From positions 1 through 35,856 of the forward strand of contig VBGT01000052.1 in NCBI GenBank assembly GCA_005889475.1: a stretch of DNA of 35,856 bases. Direction: 5' to 3'. The position numbers and the translations under genes are program-made. Position 1 is the stretch's first letter. The number at the start of each line of letters is the position of its first letter. Source of the stretch: Chloroflexota bacterium (GTDB taxonomy: Bacteria; Chloroflexota; Limnocylindria; Limnocylindrales; CSP1-4). Positions 23,952 to 31,100 of the stretch are shown piece after piece. The notes beneath the pieces are model-generated. The model made no database searches. It was not told the DNA's origin and worked only from the letters and a program-made list of their open reading frames with translations.

Positions 23952-24442
23952 ACGAAGGCATGGGCGGGAGCGGCCTCGCCGCCGATCTCGCCGCGGCAGC
24001 CGAGTCCATCAGGAGCGCCGCGGCGGCGCGCGATCCGTGGCTCGCGGACCTCCCGCTCGCGGGCATCGGCTGGGCGACGGTCGAGCTCGACCGGGCTACC
24101 CGGGAGCTGGCCGAAGCCGGCCCGTTCGGGGCGGCACCGCGCGACGTCGCGCTCGGCGCCTCCGCTCGTCGATCGTCGACGGGGAGAGGCAGCCCGCCCG
24201 CGATCGTGCTCCTCGAGCCCGACGCGGAGGGCCTGCTCGCGGCTGCGCTGGCGAGATTCGGCGAGGGCGTCCGCGCCGTTTATCTCGGCCCGCTGGACCG
24301 CGCGGACGTCGACGACACGCCGAGGCTCGGGCCGCCGCGGCCCAGCCCCCTCGGGCCGGCGCGGCTCGTCATCGGCCGGCCGGCATGGGGACCGCACGCG
24401 CTCGTGCTCGCGGGCGTGGCGCCGCGGTCCCGTGATGATTGA
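23948..24442 (+). CDS. Hypothetical protein coupled to the GNAT gene
   Basis: A 164-residue soluble Ala/Gly/Pro-rich protein without signal peptide. The segments AGIGWATVELDRATREL and PPAIVLLEPDAEGLLAAALARFGEGVRAVYLGP suggest an alpha/beta fold. It begins in an ATGA overlap with the GNAT stop, which argues that it is a genuine, cotranslated gene, perhaps a partner of the acetyltransferase. I do not recognise a family. About 50 nt separate it from the convergent nitroreductase gene. Confidence 0.65.
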   Translation: MNEGMGGSGLAADLAAAAESIRSAAAARDPWLADLPLAGIGWATVELDRATRELAEAGPFGAAPRDVALGASARRSSTGRGSPPAIVLLEPDAEGLLAAALARFGEGVRAVYLGPLDRADVDDTPRLGPPRPSPLGPARLVIGRPAWGPHALVLAGVAPRSRDD

Positions 24443-24492
24443 TGGCGCCGGATCGAGCAGCGAGTTGGCGGCGCCGCCTTCCCGGCAACGCG

Positions 24493-25014
24493 CTACCAGG
24501 TCTCGCGGTGGACCACGTCGTCGAGCGGCCGCCGGCCTCCTGCCTTCAGCGGGCGAGTGAGATCGCCGGGGTCGGCCGGATAGCCGAAGGACAGGACGTA
24601 TCCGCAGAAGCGGTCCTCGGGAAACATGAGGACATCGCGCGCGATCGACTGGTCGTACACGGTCGCCGGGCAGCTGCCGACGCCCAGCTCCCAGGCCGCG
24701 ATCATCATGTTCTCGGCCGCCAGGCCGAGATCCCAAATCAGCGACGCGGAGGCGCCGGGCGGTCGTGGGTCCGGCGTGACGAGCGCGACCGCCGCCGCCG
24801 CGTCGGCGATGTGACCGGCGAACGGGCCGCACTTCGACAGCGCCCGGAGGCGCGCCCGATCCTCGACTGCCACGAAGTCCCAGCGCTGCTGGTTCTTGGA
24901 GCTCGCCGCGTGGCGCCCGGCATCCAGGATCTGCGCAAGGTGCTCCGGATCGAGAGGCCGTGCCTCGAACCGGCGGACCATGCGCTTGGTGCGGATCGCC
25001 GTCCAGGCGTCCAT
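24493..25014 (-). CDS. Nitroreductase family flavoprotein
   Basis: A 173-residue FMN-dependent nitroreductase-fold protein. Family features are the opening MDAWTAIRTKRMVRRFEARPL (Arg contacts to FMN), AGRHAASSKNQQRWDFVAVED, DLGLAAENMMIAAWELGVGSCP (about 92-113) and the C-terminal VLSFGYPADPGD. Members reduce nitro groups, quinones or flavins with NAD(P)H or act in cofactor metabolism. The start ATG shares one base with the stop of the upstream hydrolase gene (TGATG), so the two are translationally coupled. Confidence 0.88.
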   Translation of the reverse strand: MDAWTAIRTKRMVRRFEARPLDPEHLAQILDAGRHAASSKNQQRWDFVAVEDRARLRALSKCGPFAGHIADAAAAVALVTPDPRPPGASASLIWDLGLAAENMMIAAWELGVGSCPATVYDQSIARDVLMFPEDRFCGYVLSFGYPADPGDLTRPLKAGGRRPLDDVVHRETW

Positions 25015-26108
25015 CACACGTCGCTCGGGCCGGACGCGGATCGGTTGCCGCCCGCCAGCCGCACGGCCCGGAGGAGCGTCCGAACGCCGCCGGGCTCCTC
25101 CTCGATGGCCGAGAACGGATGCTCCCTCTGGGGTAGCCGCGTCGCGGGCACGGCACGAGCGGCTGCCTCGGCGACGTCCGGCGCCAGTGGCCCGGCGAGC
25201 GCCGCGGAGAGGAATCGCGCCACCGTGCCGCGATAGCTCGCGAACTCGTACAGCCAGCTGTGCTCGCCGCCGGGGATCGACAGGACTTCGACGGGCGCAG
25301 GGTCCGGGTCGCCCTGGCGAGCCTGGCGTGCGCTGCGTTCCAACCGCCCGAGGTGGGAGTAGGGCACGACCCGATCGGCGTCGCCGTGGATCAGCAGCAC
25401 GGGCCCCTCGTACGTCTCGATCGCGCGCGAGGCGGACACGGACCGCACGGTATGGCCGCGCGGGTTGAGGAAGACGTGGGTGGTCAGCCAGGCGAGGGGA
25501 TACGCGAGCGGCCCCGGTAGCGGCAGGCGGGCAAGCCGGAATGTCTGGCGAGTGAGGCGGTACGGGTCGGCGGGCGTCGAGGCGGCGACCACCGCCTTGA
25601 CGCGCGGCTCCGCCGCCGCGGCGAGCAGCGCCCCGATGCCGCCCATCGAGTGGCCGAGGATGCCCACCGCCGTGACGTCCTGCCGGGCGAGGAGGGCACG
25701 GACCCCGGCCAGGGCATCCACGCCGAACTCGCCCGCGGTCAGGGGCAGCTCCTCGGGCGCGTTCGCGCCGTGGCCGCGGATGTCGATCGTCAGGACGTGG
25801 AAGCCCGCGGCATGCAGCACCTGCGCGTTTGGCAGCGTCCGGTCGCGCGCCGACTCCCAGCCATGGACCAGCAGGACTGCCGGCCTTGGCGCGCGGCCAC
25901 GCGCCGGGATCCACCACGCGGGCAGGTCGATCCCGTCCGCCGTCGGCACGCTGAGGTTCTCGAAGGCGAGGCCGAGGAAGCTCGGGTCGTACTCGGGCGG
26001 GTGCCGGTGTGGGTAGCCTGCTCGGGCCCGGTACGCCTGCGCGAACCGCCACGCAGCGATCGGCCCGACGGTGAGCGCGGCAGTGAGGCCGATGCGGCGA
26101 CTGGTCAT
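25014..26108 (-). CDS. Alpha/beta hydrolase, membrane-anchored
   Basis: A 364-residue serine hydrolase. After a short N-terminal hydrophobic segment (RIGLTAALTVGPIAAW), probably an anchor, come the oxyanion segment LLVHGWES (79-86), nucleophile S154 in GHSMGG, an acid in HGDADR (241-246) and H283 in PGGEHSW. Such enzymes hydrolyse esters or peptides; the substrate is unknown. I place the start at ATG 26108 because TACCAT lies 7 nt upstream; an ATG nine bases earlier (26117) overlaps that hexamer. It is followed by the nitroreductase gene in an overlapping pair. Confidence 0.87.
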   Translation of the reverse strand: MTSRRIGLTAALTVGPIAAWRFAQAYRARAGYPHRHPPEYDPSFLGLAFENLSVPTADGIDLPAWWIPARGRAPRPAVLLVHGWESARDRTLPNAQVLHAAGFHVLTIDIRGHGANAPEELPLTAGEFGVDALAGVRALLARQDVTAVGILGHSMGGIGALLAAAAEPRVKAVVAASTPADPYRLTRQTFRLARLPLPGPLAYPLAWLTTHVFLNPRGHTVRSVSASRAIETYEGPVLLIHGDADRVVPYSHLGRLERSARQARQGDPDPAPVEVLSIPGGEHSWLYEFASYRGTVARFLSAALAGPLAPDVAEAAARAVPATRLPQREHPFSAIEEEPGGVRTLLRAVRLAGGNRSASGPSDV

Positions 26109-26115
26109 CGTGGGC

Positions 26116-26163
26116 ATGGTAGGTCGTCGCCCGAGATGGCCCGGAGGGCCTCATCGATACACT
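26116..26163. promoter_or_regulatory. Divergent -10 elements for the hydrolase and J-domain genes
   Basis: Minus strand: TACCAT (26121-26116) ends 7 nt before ATG 26108. Plus strand: TACACT (26158-26163) ends 7 nt before GTG 26171. No Shine-Dalgarno sequence precedes either start. Confidence 0.5.
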
Positions 26164-26170
26164 GCCGGCC

Positions 26171-26839
26171 GTGGCCAGGCGAGATCCCCATGACGTCCTC
26201 GGCGTGCCTCGCGACGCGGGCCAGTCGACGATCAAGGCCGCCTGGCGCCGCCTCGCGCGCGAGCACCATCCGGACCTGACGCCCAACGATCCGGCGGCCT
26301 CGGAGCGGGCGACACGGCGCATGGCTGAGATCAACCGCGCGTATGCCGAGCTGCGCGCGAGCTGGTCGGGCAAGCCGGGCAGCGACGGCGGCGCCAACGG
26401 CCGGGCGCCCTGGCCCCCCACGCCCCGCCCGACCCGACCCGTCACCGGTCGCGTCGACACCACCGCCACGTTCCGTCCCCGGAACACCACCACCGGGCCT
26501 CGAGCGCGACCGGCCGGGCAACCGCCGGTGCGCGCGGATCGCCTGCAGCGCGAGCCGCTGCGCGCCTCCCAACCGACCGGCCCGCTCAACCGGCGCCGCC
26601 AACGCAACTTCCGCCCACCGACCCCGCCGTCGATCGAGGCCGCGCGCGCGCACGAGATCGTTTTCGGCAAGTTCCACGGCCACACGCTCGGCCAGATCGC
26701 CGACTTCGAGCCAACCTACATCGACTGGCTGGCGCGGACGATCTCGCGCGATCCCGACCTCGTCGCTGCGGCGCGGGTCATCCAGGAGGACCTCGACGGG
26801 CGCGGCGCCGTTCGCCGGCCGCGCCCGGGCGCTCCGTGA
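26171..26839 (+). CDS. J-domain protein with C-terminal ExoX-like domain
   Basis: A 222-residue protein. Residues 5-65 are a DnaJ J-domain with the HPD tripeptide at 33-35 (LAREHHPDLTPND), which would stimulate the DnaK ATPase. Residues 66-155 are a Pro/Arg/Thr-rich linker. Residues about 160-208 (HEIVFGKFHGHTLGQIADFEPTYIDWL in outline) match the small domain found at the C-terminus of some exonuclease X proteins. There is no zinc-finger or substrate-binding domain of classical DnaJ. It may bring Hsp70 to a nucleic-acid or nuclease-related client. The GTG start follows TACACT at 7 nt. Confidence 0.82.
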   Translation: MARRDPHDVLGVPRDAGQSTIKAAWRRLAREHHPDLTPNDPAASERATRRMAEINRAYAELRASWSGKPGSDGGANGRAPWPPTPRPTRPVTGRVDTTATFRPRNTTTGPRARPAGQPPVRADRLQREPLRASQPTGPLNRRRQRNFRPPTPPSIEAARAHEIVFGKFHGHTLGQIADFEPTYIDWLARTISRDPDLVAAARVIQEDLDGRGAVRRPRPGAP

Positions 26840-27471
26840 CGCAATCGCCCCGAAGGGCGGGCGGGGCGAGGGCGAACCTCGGCCGCCTCGTGCTCGTGGC
26901 CGTCGCGCTGCTCGCCGCCTGCGGTTCCAGCACCGCGTCGTTCGACCCGTCTGGACCCTGCTCGGCCGACGGACGGGCCGCGGGCGCCTACCCGGACCTC
27001 GAAGGGCTGCTCCCGGCCGACCTGGCGGGTACGCCGCCGACGACCGTCGATTCCGGCCGCAGCTGCACCGCCGGCGCGCTCAGCACCTATGCCTCGCACG
27101 GCATCAACGAGCTCCGCTATGCCGGGGCGACGTGGGACGAGGGCGGGGGAGACGCGACGGTGATCGCGGTCGTGTCGACGCCGTCGGGGCAGCCCCAGCT
27201 GCAACAGGCCTGGGTCGAGGAGTTCTACCTTGCCGGCGCCCGCGCGAGCACCAAGACCGAGAACATCGAAGTCTCCAGGCCAACGCTCGACGACATCGAG
27301 GTCTACCGGATTCAGACGCTGAACGACCTGTCGCTGCAGACGCTGCTCGTCTGGTCCGTGGGCGCTTCGGTGCGCGTCGTGATCGTCGCGACCCAGGTCG
27401 AGCCGGGCGCGTCGCGCGCGGCGCACGACGCTCGCGTGCTGGCCGCGCTGCAGGCGTCGCGCCGTCCCTGA
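26836..27471 (+). CDS. Putative lipoprotein of unknown function
   Basis: A 211-residue protein with a basic N-terminus, a hydrophobic stretch ([12 protein letters not shown]) and lipobox Cys, hence probably lipid-anchored on the outer face of the membrane. The mature part has two Cys in CSADG and SCTAG that could pair, and an alternating beta pattern ([26 protein letters not shown] in outline). No family recognised. The GTG start at 26836 overlaps the J-domain stop by 4 nt, so the two are cotranslated. Confidence 0.75.
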   Translation: MTQSPRRAGGARANLGRLVLVAVALLAACGSSTASFDPSGPCSADGRAAGAYPDLEGLLPADLAGTPPTTVDSGRSCTAGALSTYASHGINELRYAGATWDEGGGDATVIAVVSTPSGQPQLQQAWVEEFYLAGARASTKTENIEVSRPTLDDIEVYRIQTLNDLSLQTLLVWSVGASVRVVIVATQVEPGASRAAHDARVLAALQASRRP

Positions 27472-27489
27472 CGTTCTCGTTCCGAGTGC

Positions 27490-27495
27490 TACTGT
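27490..27495 (+). promoter_or_regulatory. -10 element TACTGT for the acyl-CoA mutase gene
   Basis: TACTGT ends 7 nt before ATG 27503, and no ribosome binding site is present, so the mutase mRNA is probably leaderless. Confidence 0.5.
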
Positions 27496-27502
27496 CCCGC
27501 CA

Positions 27503-29179
27503 ATGACCGACAGGTCGGCCTGGGCGGAGCGCAAGCGGCGCTGGAAGGTCGAGCGTCTCGACCCCGCGCTCGCCCGCACGCCCGTGCCCGAGCACAGCTT
27601 TCGAACGCTCGGCGAGATCGAGCTCGAGCCGGTGTATGGCCCATGGCTCGACATCGATGCGGACCGGATCGGGCTGCCCGGCGAGGCGCCGTTCACCCGC
27701 GGCATCCACCCGTCCGGCTATCGCTCGCGGCTCTGGACGATGCGCATGTTCGCGGGCTTCGGCGCGGCCGAGGACACCAACGCGCGGTTCAAGGACCTCC
27801 TCGCCGCGGGCCAGACCGGCCTGTCGATCGCATACGACATGCCGACGCTGTACGGCTACGACGCCGACGACCCGGAGGCGGAGGGCGAGTTCGGCACGTG
27901 CGGGGTCGGCGTCAGCAGCCTGGCCGACATGGAGGTCCTCCTCGACGGGCTGCCGCTCGACCGCGTCTCGACCTCGATGACCATCAACTCGCCGGCCGCG
28001 CCGATCTGGGCGATGTACATCGTCGCTGCCGAGAAGGCCGGCTTCCCGCGGGCGATGCTCGAGGGCACGACCCAGAACGACATCCTCAAGGAGTTCATCG
28101 CGCAGAAGGAGTTCCTGTTCCCGCCCGAACCCTCGATGCGCCTCGTGAGCGACACGATCGAGTTCGGGACGCGCGAGCTGCCGCGCTGGAACACCGTCTC
28201 GATCTCGGGCTACCACATCCGCGAGGCGGGTTCGACCGCCGTGCAGGAGCTCGCGTTCACCATCGCCGACGGGATGGCCTACGTGGAGGCCGCGATCGAG
28301 CGCGGGCTGCGCGTTGATGACTTCGCGCCGCGGCTCTCGTTCTTCTTCAACTCCCACAGCGACTTCTTCGAGGAGATCGCCAAGTTCCGCGCCTCGCGCC
28401 GGATCTGGCACAAGCTGATGACCGAGCGCTACCACGCCGAGAACGCCCGCTCGACATGGATGCGCTTCCATACCCAGACCGCGGGCGTCTCGCTCACGCC
28501 GCAGCAGCCGCTGAACAACCTGACGCGGGTCGCCATCCAGGCGCTCGCCGCGGTGCTCGGAGGGACCCAGTCGCTGCACACCGACGCGTATGACGAGGCG
28601 CTCGCCGTCCCGACGGCGGAGGCGGCGCTGCTCGCCCTGCGCCAGCAGCAGGTCATCGCCGAGGAGACCGGGGTGACCGGCACGGTCGACCCGCTCGGTG
28701 GCTCGTGGTTCGTCGAGTCGCTCACGGACGAGGTCGAGCGGCAGGCGTGGGCGTACCTCGACGAGATCGACCGGCGCGGTGGAATGGTCAAGGCGGTCGT
28801 GGAGGGCTACCCGCAGCGCGAGATCGCCGAGGCGGCGTACCGCTTCCAACGCGAGGTCGACGAGCGTGAGCGCCGGATCGTCGGGGTCAACGCCTACGTC
28901 GACCAGCGCGAGGTGACCACCGTGCCGGTGCTCGACGTGCCGCCGGGGTCACTGGAGAACCACATGGCGCGCCTCGAGCGGACGCGTCGGGAGCGAGATG
29001 CCGCCGCGGTCGAGGGCGCTTTGATGGGGCTGCGCGAGGCGGCCGCTCGGCCCGGCTCCTCGGACTCGAACCTGATGCCGCACTTCATCCGTTGTGCCTC
29101 GGCGTACGCGACGCTCGGCGAGATGTGCGGTGTCCTCCGCGGCGTCTTCGGCGAGTACCGCGAGCCGGTCGGGGTCTGA
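27503..29179 (+). CDS. Methylmalonyl-CoA mutase family large subunit, isobutyryl-CoA mutase-like
   Basis: A 558-residue catalytic TIM-barrel subunit of a cobalamin-dependent acyl-CoA mutase; the C-terminal B12-binding domain is absent, so a separate small subunit is needed. The conserved active-site His is H238 ([11 protein letters not shown]), and [16 protein letters not shown] is intact. Counting back from H238, the residue that is Arg207 in methylmalonyl-CoA mutase is Q201 ([10 protein letters not shown]), and Tyr89 is F83 (RMFAGFG). Phe plus Gln is the pair known from isobutyryl-CoA mutase (IcmA), where the substrate has no second carboxylate. So isobutyryl-/butyryl-CoA interconversion is more likely than methylmalonyl-CoA. 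The ATG follows TACTGT at 7 nt. Confidence 0.9.
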   Translation: MTDRSAWAERKRRWKVERLDPALARTPVPEHSFRTLGEIELEPVYGPWLDIDADRIGLPGEAPFTRGIHPSGYRSRLWTMRMFAGFGAAEDTNARFKDLLAAGQTGLSIAYDMPTLYGYDADDPEAEGEFGTCGVGVSSLADMEVLLDGLPLDRVSTSMTINSPAAPIWAMYIVAAEKAGFPRAMLEGTTQNDILKEFIAQKEFLFPPEPSMRLVSDTIEFGTRELPRWNTVSISGYHIREAGSTAVQELAFTIADGMAYVEAAIERGLRVDDFAPRLSFFFNSHSDFFEEIAKFRASRRIWHKLMTERYHAENARSTWMRFHTQTAGVSLTPQQPLNNLTRVAIQALAAVLGGTQSLHTDAYDEALAVPTAEAALLALRQQQVIAEETGVTGTVDPLGGSWFVESLTDEVERQAWAYLDEIDRRGGMVKAVVEGYPQREIAEAAYRFQREVDERERRIVGVNAYVDQREVTTVPVLDVPPGSLENHMARLERTRRERDAAAVEGALMGLREAAARPGSSDSNLMPHFIRCASAYATLGEMCGVLRGVFGEYREPVGV

Positions 29180-29190
29180 GGCGCCGTTCG

Positions 29191-29667
29191 ATGTATCTCA
29201 ACGCGCTCGAGTTCCTCGAGGAAGAGCGGGAAGCGTGGCGGCCGTTCGAGGCGCTCGATGGGCTGTCCGACGATCAGCTCGGCGTCCCGATCGACGACGC
29301 GCACGACTGGTCCGGCCGCGACCTGATCGCGCACCTCGTGGCCTGGCAGGCGAACGCGCTCGCGGTCGCGCGGGAGCTCGCGGTGGGCGAGACGAGTGCG
29401 ACGAAGGAGCGCTCGGACAGGGAATGGGACGCGCGGGGCGACGAGATCAACGCGGAGATCCAGGCCGAGTGGCGCGCGCTGCCGATGGACGAGGTGCGCC
29501 GCCGGTTCCGTGAGGTCCCGGGGGAGCTGCGCGGCTACCTGACCGTGGTGCCCGAAACTCGCTCGATCAAGCACGCCGACCACCTGCGCTTCTTCGTCGA
29601 CGAGACGATCGACCACTATGCGGACCATGCGGCCGACCTCGAGGCGATCCTCGACGCCGCTTCGTGA
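29191..29667 (+). CDS. DinB-like / maleylpyruvate isomerase-type four-helix protein
   Basis: A 158-residue protein with the four-helix pattern of the DinB superfamily, opening LNALEFLEEEREAWRPFEAL and DWSGRDLIAHLVAWQANAL. Three possible metal ligands are H46, H124 or H127 and H139 or H142 (HLRFFVDETIDHYADHAAD). Relatives are thiol-dependent S-transferases, ClbS-like resistance proteins or DNA-damage-inducible proteins. It starts 12 nt after the mutase stop, without a clear ribosome binding site, so it is probably cotranscribed with the mutase. Confidence 0.75.
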   Translation: MYLNALEFLEEEREAWRPFEALDGLSDDQLGVPIDDAHDWSGRDLIAHLVAWQANALAVARELAVGETSATKERSDREWDARGDEINAEIQAEWRALPMDEVRRRFREVPGELRGYLTVVPETRSIKHADHLRFFVDETIDHYADHAADLEAILDAAS

Positions 29668-29691
29668 CGTCAGGCGCTCGATAGCTCGCCC

Positions 29692-29997
29692 GTGAACCCG
29701 CAGCTTCCTGCCGCGATCGTTGAGGTTGTCCTCGACCTGCCCGAGACACGCAGCCTCGCGACGGATGGCCTCGTGACCTGGTCGCGTGATGGCCGCGAGT
29801 TCGCCGTCCTCGGCTCTTCTGGGATCGAGCTGCATCTCGACCGCGCCGTCGCCGCGGCAGCGACGCGCACGCCCGATACCGCGCCCTCGCCGCGCGGCCG
29901 CGACTGGGTCCGATTCAACCCGCGCGAGCTCGACGGCCACGCCCTCGACCGGCTGCGTGCCTGGCTCGAGCTTGCCTACCGCCGGGCAGCGGAGTAG
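29692..29997 (+). CDS. Small hypothetical protein, possibly luciferase-domain-like
   Basis: A 101-residue protein. VTWSRDGREFAVLGSSGIELHLDRAVAAAA and the ending WVRFNPRELDGHALDRLRAWLELAYRRA resemble the small luciferase-type / MmcQ-like alpha-beta domain that binds a ligand through a strand-helix core; I am not certain of the family. The GTG start lies 25 nt after the DinB-like gene and has no Shine-Dalgarno sequence. It is the last gene before a 250-nt gap. Confidence 0.6.
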   Translation: MNPQLPAAIVEVVLDLPETRSLATDGLVTWSRDGREFAVLGSSGIELHLDRAVAAAATRTPDTAPSPRGRDWVRFNPRELDGHALDRLRAWLELAYRRAAE

Positions 29998-30015
29998 GAG
30001 GCCGGCAACCCGATT

Positions 30016-30171
30016 CGGGCAGATTTGCACCTGCTGCAACCTCGTCGGCGAATTGGTGTCGAACGCTCTCCCTGCGCACATCTGACAGCGATTGCAGCGT
30101 GACCCGAGCGTGGCCGGCGCCCCGACCGAAGCTTTTCGCTTTCTTTGTTGCGTGGGATGCAAATCTGGCCG
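30016..30171. other. Intergenic element with long-range inverted repeat, possible structured RNA or multi-site operator
   Basis: The 29998-30248 gap has visibly lower GC than its surroundings and no credible gene. CGGGCAGATTTGCA (30016-30029) is complementary to 30158-30171 at 13 of 14 positions. Inside, GCAAC (30036-30040) can pair with GTTGC (30147-30151) and ACGCTC (30063-30068) with GAGCGT (30106-30111). Alternatively GCTGCAA (30033-30039) pairs with TTGCAGC (30092-30098). The same outer arm with ATTTGC at 30174-30179 also forms a short inverted repeat (GCAAAT-N9-ATTTGC). A folded RNA of about 160 nt ending at the 30202-30229 hairpin, or a repressor-binding region, are both possible. Confidence 0.35.
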
Positions 30172-30201
30172 AAATTTGCCCTGATGCGAGCGCGAATCGA
30201 A

Positions 30202-30229
30202 GAGCCCGTCCGGCAGGCCGGACGGGCTC
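30202..30229. terminator. Strong hairpin after trxA
   Basis: A 13-bp perfect stem: GAGCCCGTCCGGC (30202-30214) with its complement at 30217-30229 and a 2-nt spacer. It lies 20 nt past the trxA stop; the minus-strand tail reads TTCGATT, mildly T-rich. It is symmetrical, so it could also end a plus-strand transcript from the preceding gap. Confidence 0.75.
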
Positions 30230-30248
30230 CGATCGTTCGAGAGAGAGG

Positions 30249-30644
30249 TTATGCGGCGTCGCTGGCGGCGGTCGTCGAGGAGCCGGTGTCAGTCGAGGTG
30301 GCAGCTTCGGCGGTGACCTTGGGGAATGAGGCGAGCTGGAACTGCGCCTCCAGCTGCTCCATGGGCCGGAAGCCGACGACGCCCATCGGCTGCTTACCGG
30401 GGGCGAAGAAGGCGATGGTCGGGATCGACATGATGTTGAACGCGCGGGACAGGCCCGGGTTCGCATCGACGTCGACCTTCACGATGTCGATCGCGCCCTC
30501 GTACTTGGCCGCGAGCTTCTCCATCTCCGGAGCGACGAGCTTGCATGGCCCGCACCAGGCGGCCCAGAAGTCGACGACGACCGGCTTGTCGTTATGGAGG
30601 ACTTCCTGCTCGAAGGTTGCGTCGGTTGCGACTTTGATCGCCAT
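30249..30644 (-). CDS. trxA: Thioredoxin
   Basis: A 131-residue thioredoxin with the WCGPC active site at 30-34, the buried Asp in VVDFWAAW, the cis-Pro in SIPT and the usual GFRPMEQLEAQF helix. It reduces disulfides in the cytoplasm with thioredoxin reductase. A C-terminal tail of about 25 Ser/Thr/Ala residues beyond the fold is unusual. The start has AAAGGA about 10 nt upstream. It lies 62 nt downstream of the arsR-type gene on the same strand and is probably cotranscribed with and controlled by it. Confidence 0.95.
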   Translation of the reverse strand: MAIKVATDATFEQEVLHNDKPVVVDFWAAWCGPCKLVAPEMEKLAAKYEGAIDIVKVDVDANPGLSRAFNIMSIPTIAFFAPGKQPMGVVGFRPMEQLEAQFQLASFPKVTAEAATSTDTGSSTTAASDAA

Positions 30645-30706
30645 CGACTGGTGATCCTTTCTCCCGTCTGGGCGGGCTGCCCGTCGAGGCGGGCGTTTCG
30701 TTCGTC

Positions 30707-31024
30707 CTAGCGGGCGATCGACTGGAGGAGTTGGTACGCCTCGAGGACCCGCGGGTCGGTGAGGCGATAGAACACGGTGCTGCCCTCACGTCGCGTGGCC
30801 ACGAGGCCGGCGGCACGCAGGACCGCGAGATGCTGGCTCATGTTGGGCACCTGGCAGGCGACCCGGCCGGCCAGCTCGCTGACCGACAGCTCGCCGACGG
30901 CGAGCGATTCGAGCACGCACAACCGCTTCGGATCGGCGAGGGCGCGACCTACGACGGCCGTGCGCTCGTATTCCGACTCGCGGTTCTCCGCGCGCGTCGA
31001 GCGAGCGGAAAGCTCGATTGCCAC
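30707..31024 (-). CDS. ArsR/SmtB family transcriptional repressor
   Basis: A 105-residue winged-helix regulator: VGRALADPKRLCVLESLAVGELSVSELAGRV, the recognition helix in CQVPNMSQHLAVLRAAGLV and the wing TRREGSTVFYRLTD. Two Cys are present, C36 in helix 2 and C57 just before the recognition helix, but not the ELCVCDL arsenic site. With trxA downstream, thiol/redox or sulfur sensing is a reasonable guess; metal sensing is the alternative. The GTG start is 6 nt from CATAGT, and a perfect 9-bp inverted repeat covers the -35, so the gene is very likely autoregulated. Confidence 0.9.
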   Translation of the reverse strand: MAIELSARSTRAENRESEYERTAVVGRALADPKRLCVLESLAVGELSVSELAGRVACQVPNMSQHLAVLRAAGLVATRREGSTVFYRLTDPRVLEAYQLLQSIAR

Positions 31025-31030
31025 GTGGTT

Positions 31031-31063
31031 ACTATGTCACGACTTGCGCAATCTCGCAAGTCG
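31031..31063 (-). promoter_or_regulatory. arsR-trxA promoter with overlapping operator
   Basis: Minus-strand -35 TTGCGA (31059-31054) and -10 CATAGT (31036-31031) are 17 nt apart, and the -10 ends 6 nt before the GTG. The operator is a perfect inverted repeat CGACTTGCG-N6-CGCAAGTCG (31040-31063) that contains the whole -35 box. Binding of a dimeric ArsR protein here would block RNA polymerase. It also lies 25-48 nt upstream of the plus-strand -10 at 31088, so it may affect the divergent gene. Confidence 0.75.
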
Positions 31064-31087
31064 ACCGATGGAGCCGATGGCCGCCTG

Positions 31088-31093
31088 TATGCT
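31088..31093 (+). promoter_or_regulatory. -10 element TATGCT for the membrane protein gene
   Basis: TATGCT ends 7 nt before ATG 31101 and decides this start over in-frame ATGs at 31068, 31077 and 31089, which lie upstream of or inside the element. Confidence 0.5.
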
Positions 31094-31100
31094 CCCGCCG

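Noticed and set aside
24493-26685. 730-residue minus-strand open frame
   Set aside because: Only its last 173 codons are a real gene (nitroreductase from 25014). The rest is antisense to the J-domain gene or out of frame with the hydrolase and is Arg/Pro/Gly-rich without motifs.
26836-26839. Frameshift fusing the J-domain protein and the lipoprotein
   Set aside because: The 4-nt GTGA overlap and the downstream signal peptide with lipobox show two separate coupled genes.
27104-28849. 581-residue minus-strand open frame opposite the mutase
   Set aside because: High GC in third codon positions opens the antisense frame; the translation shows no family features and the plus-strand mutase is unambiguous.
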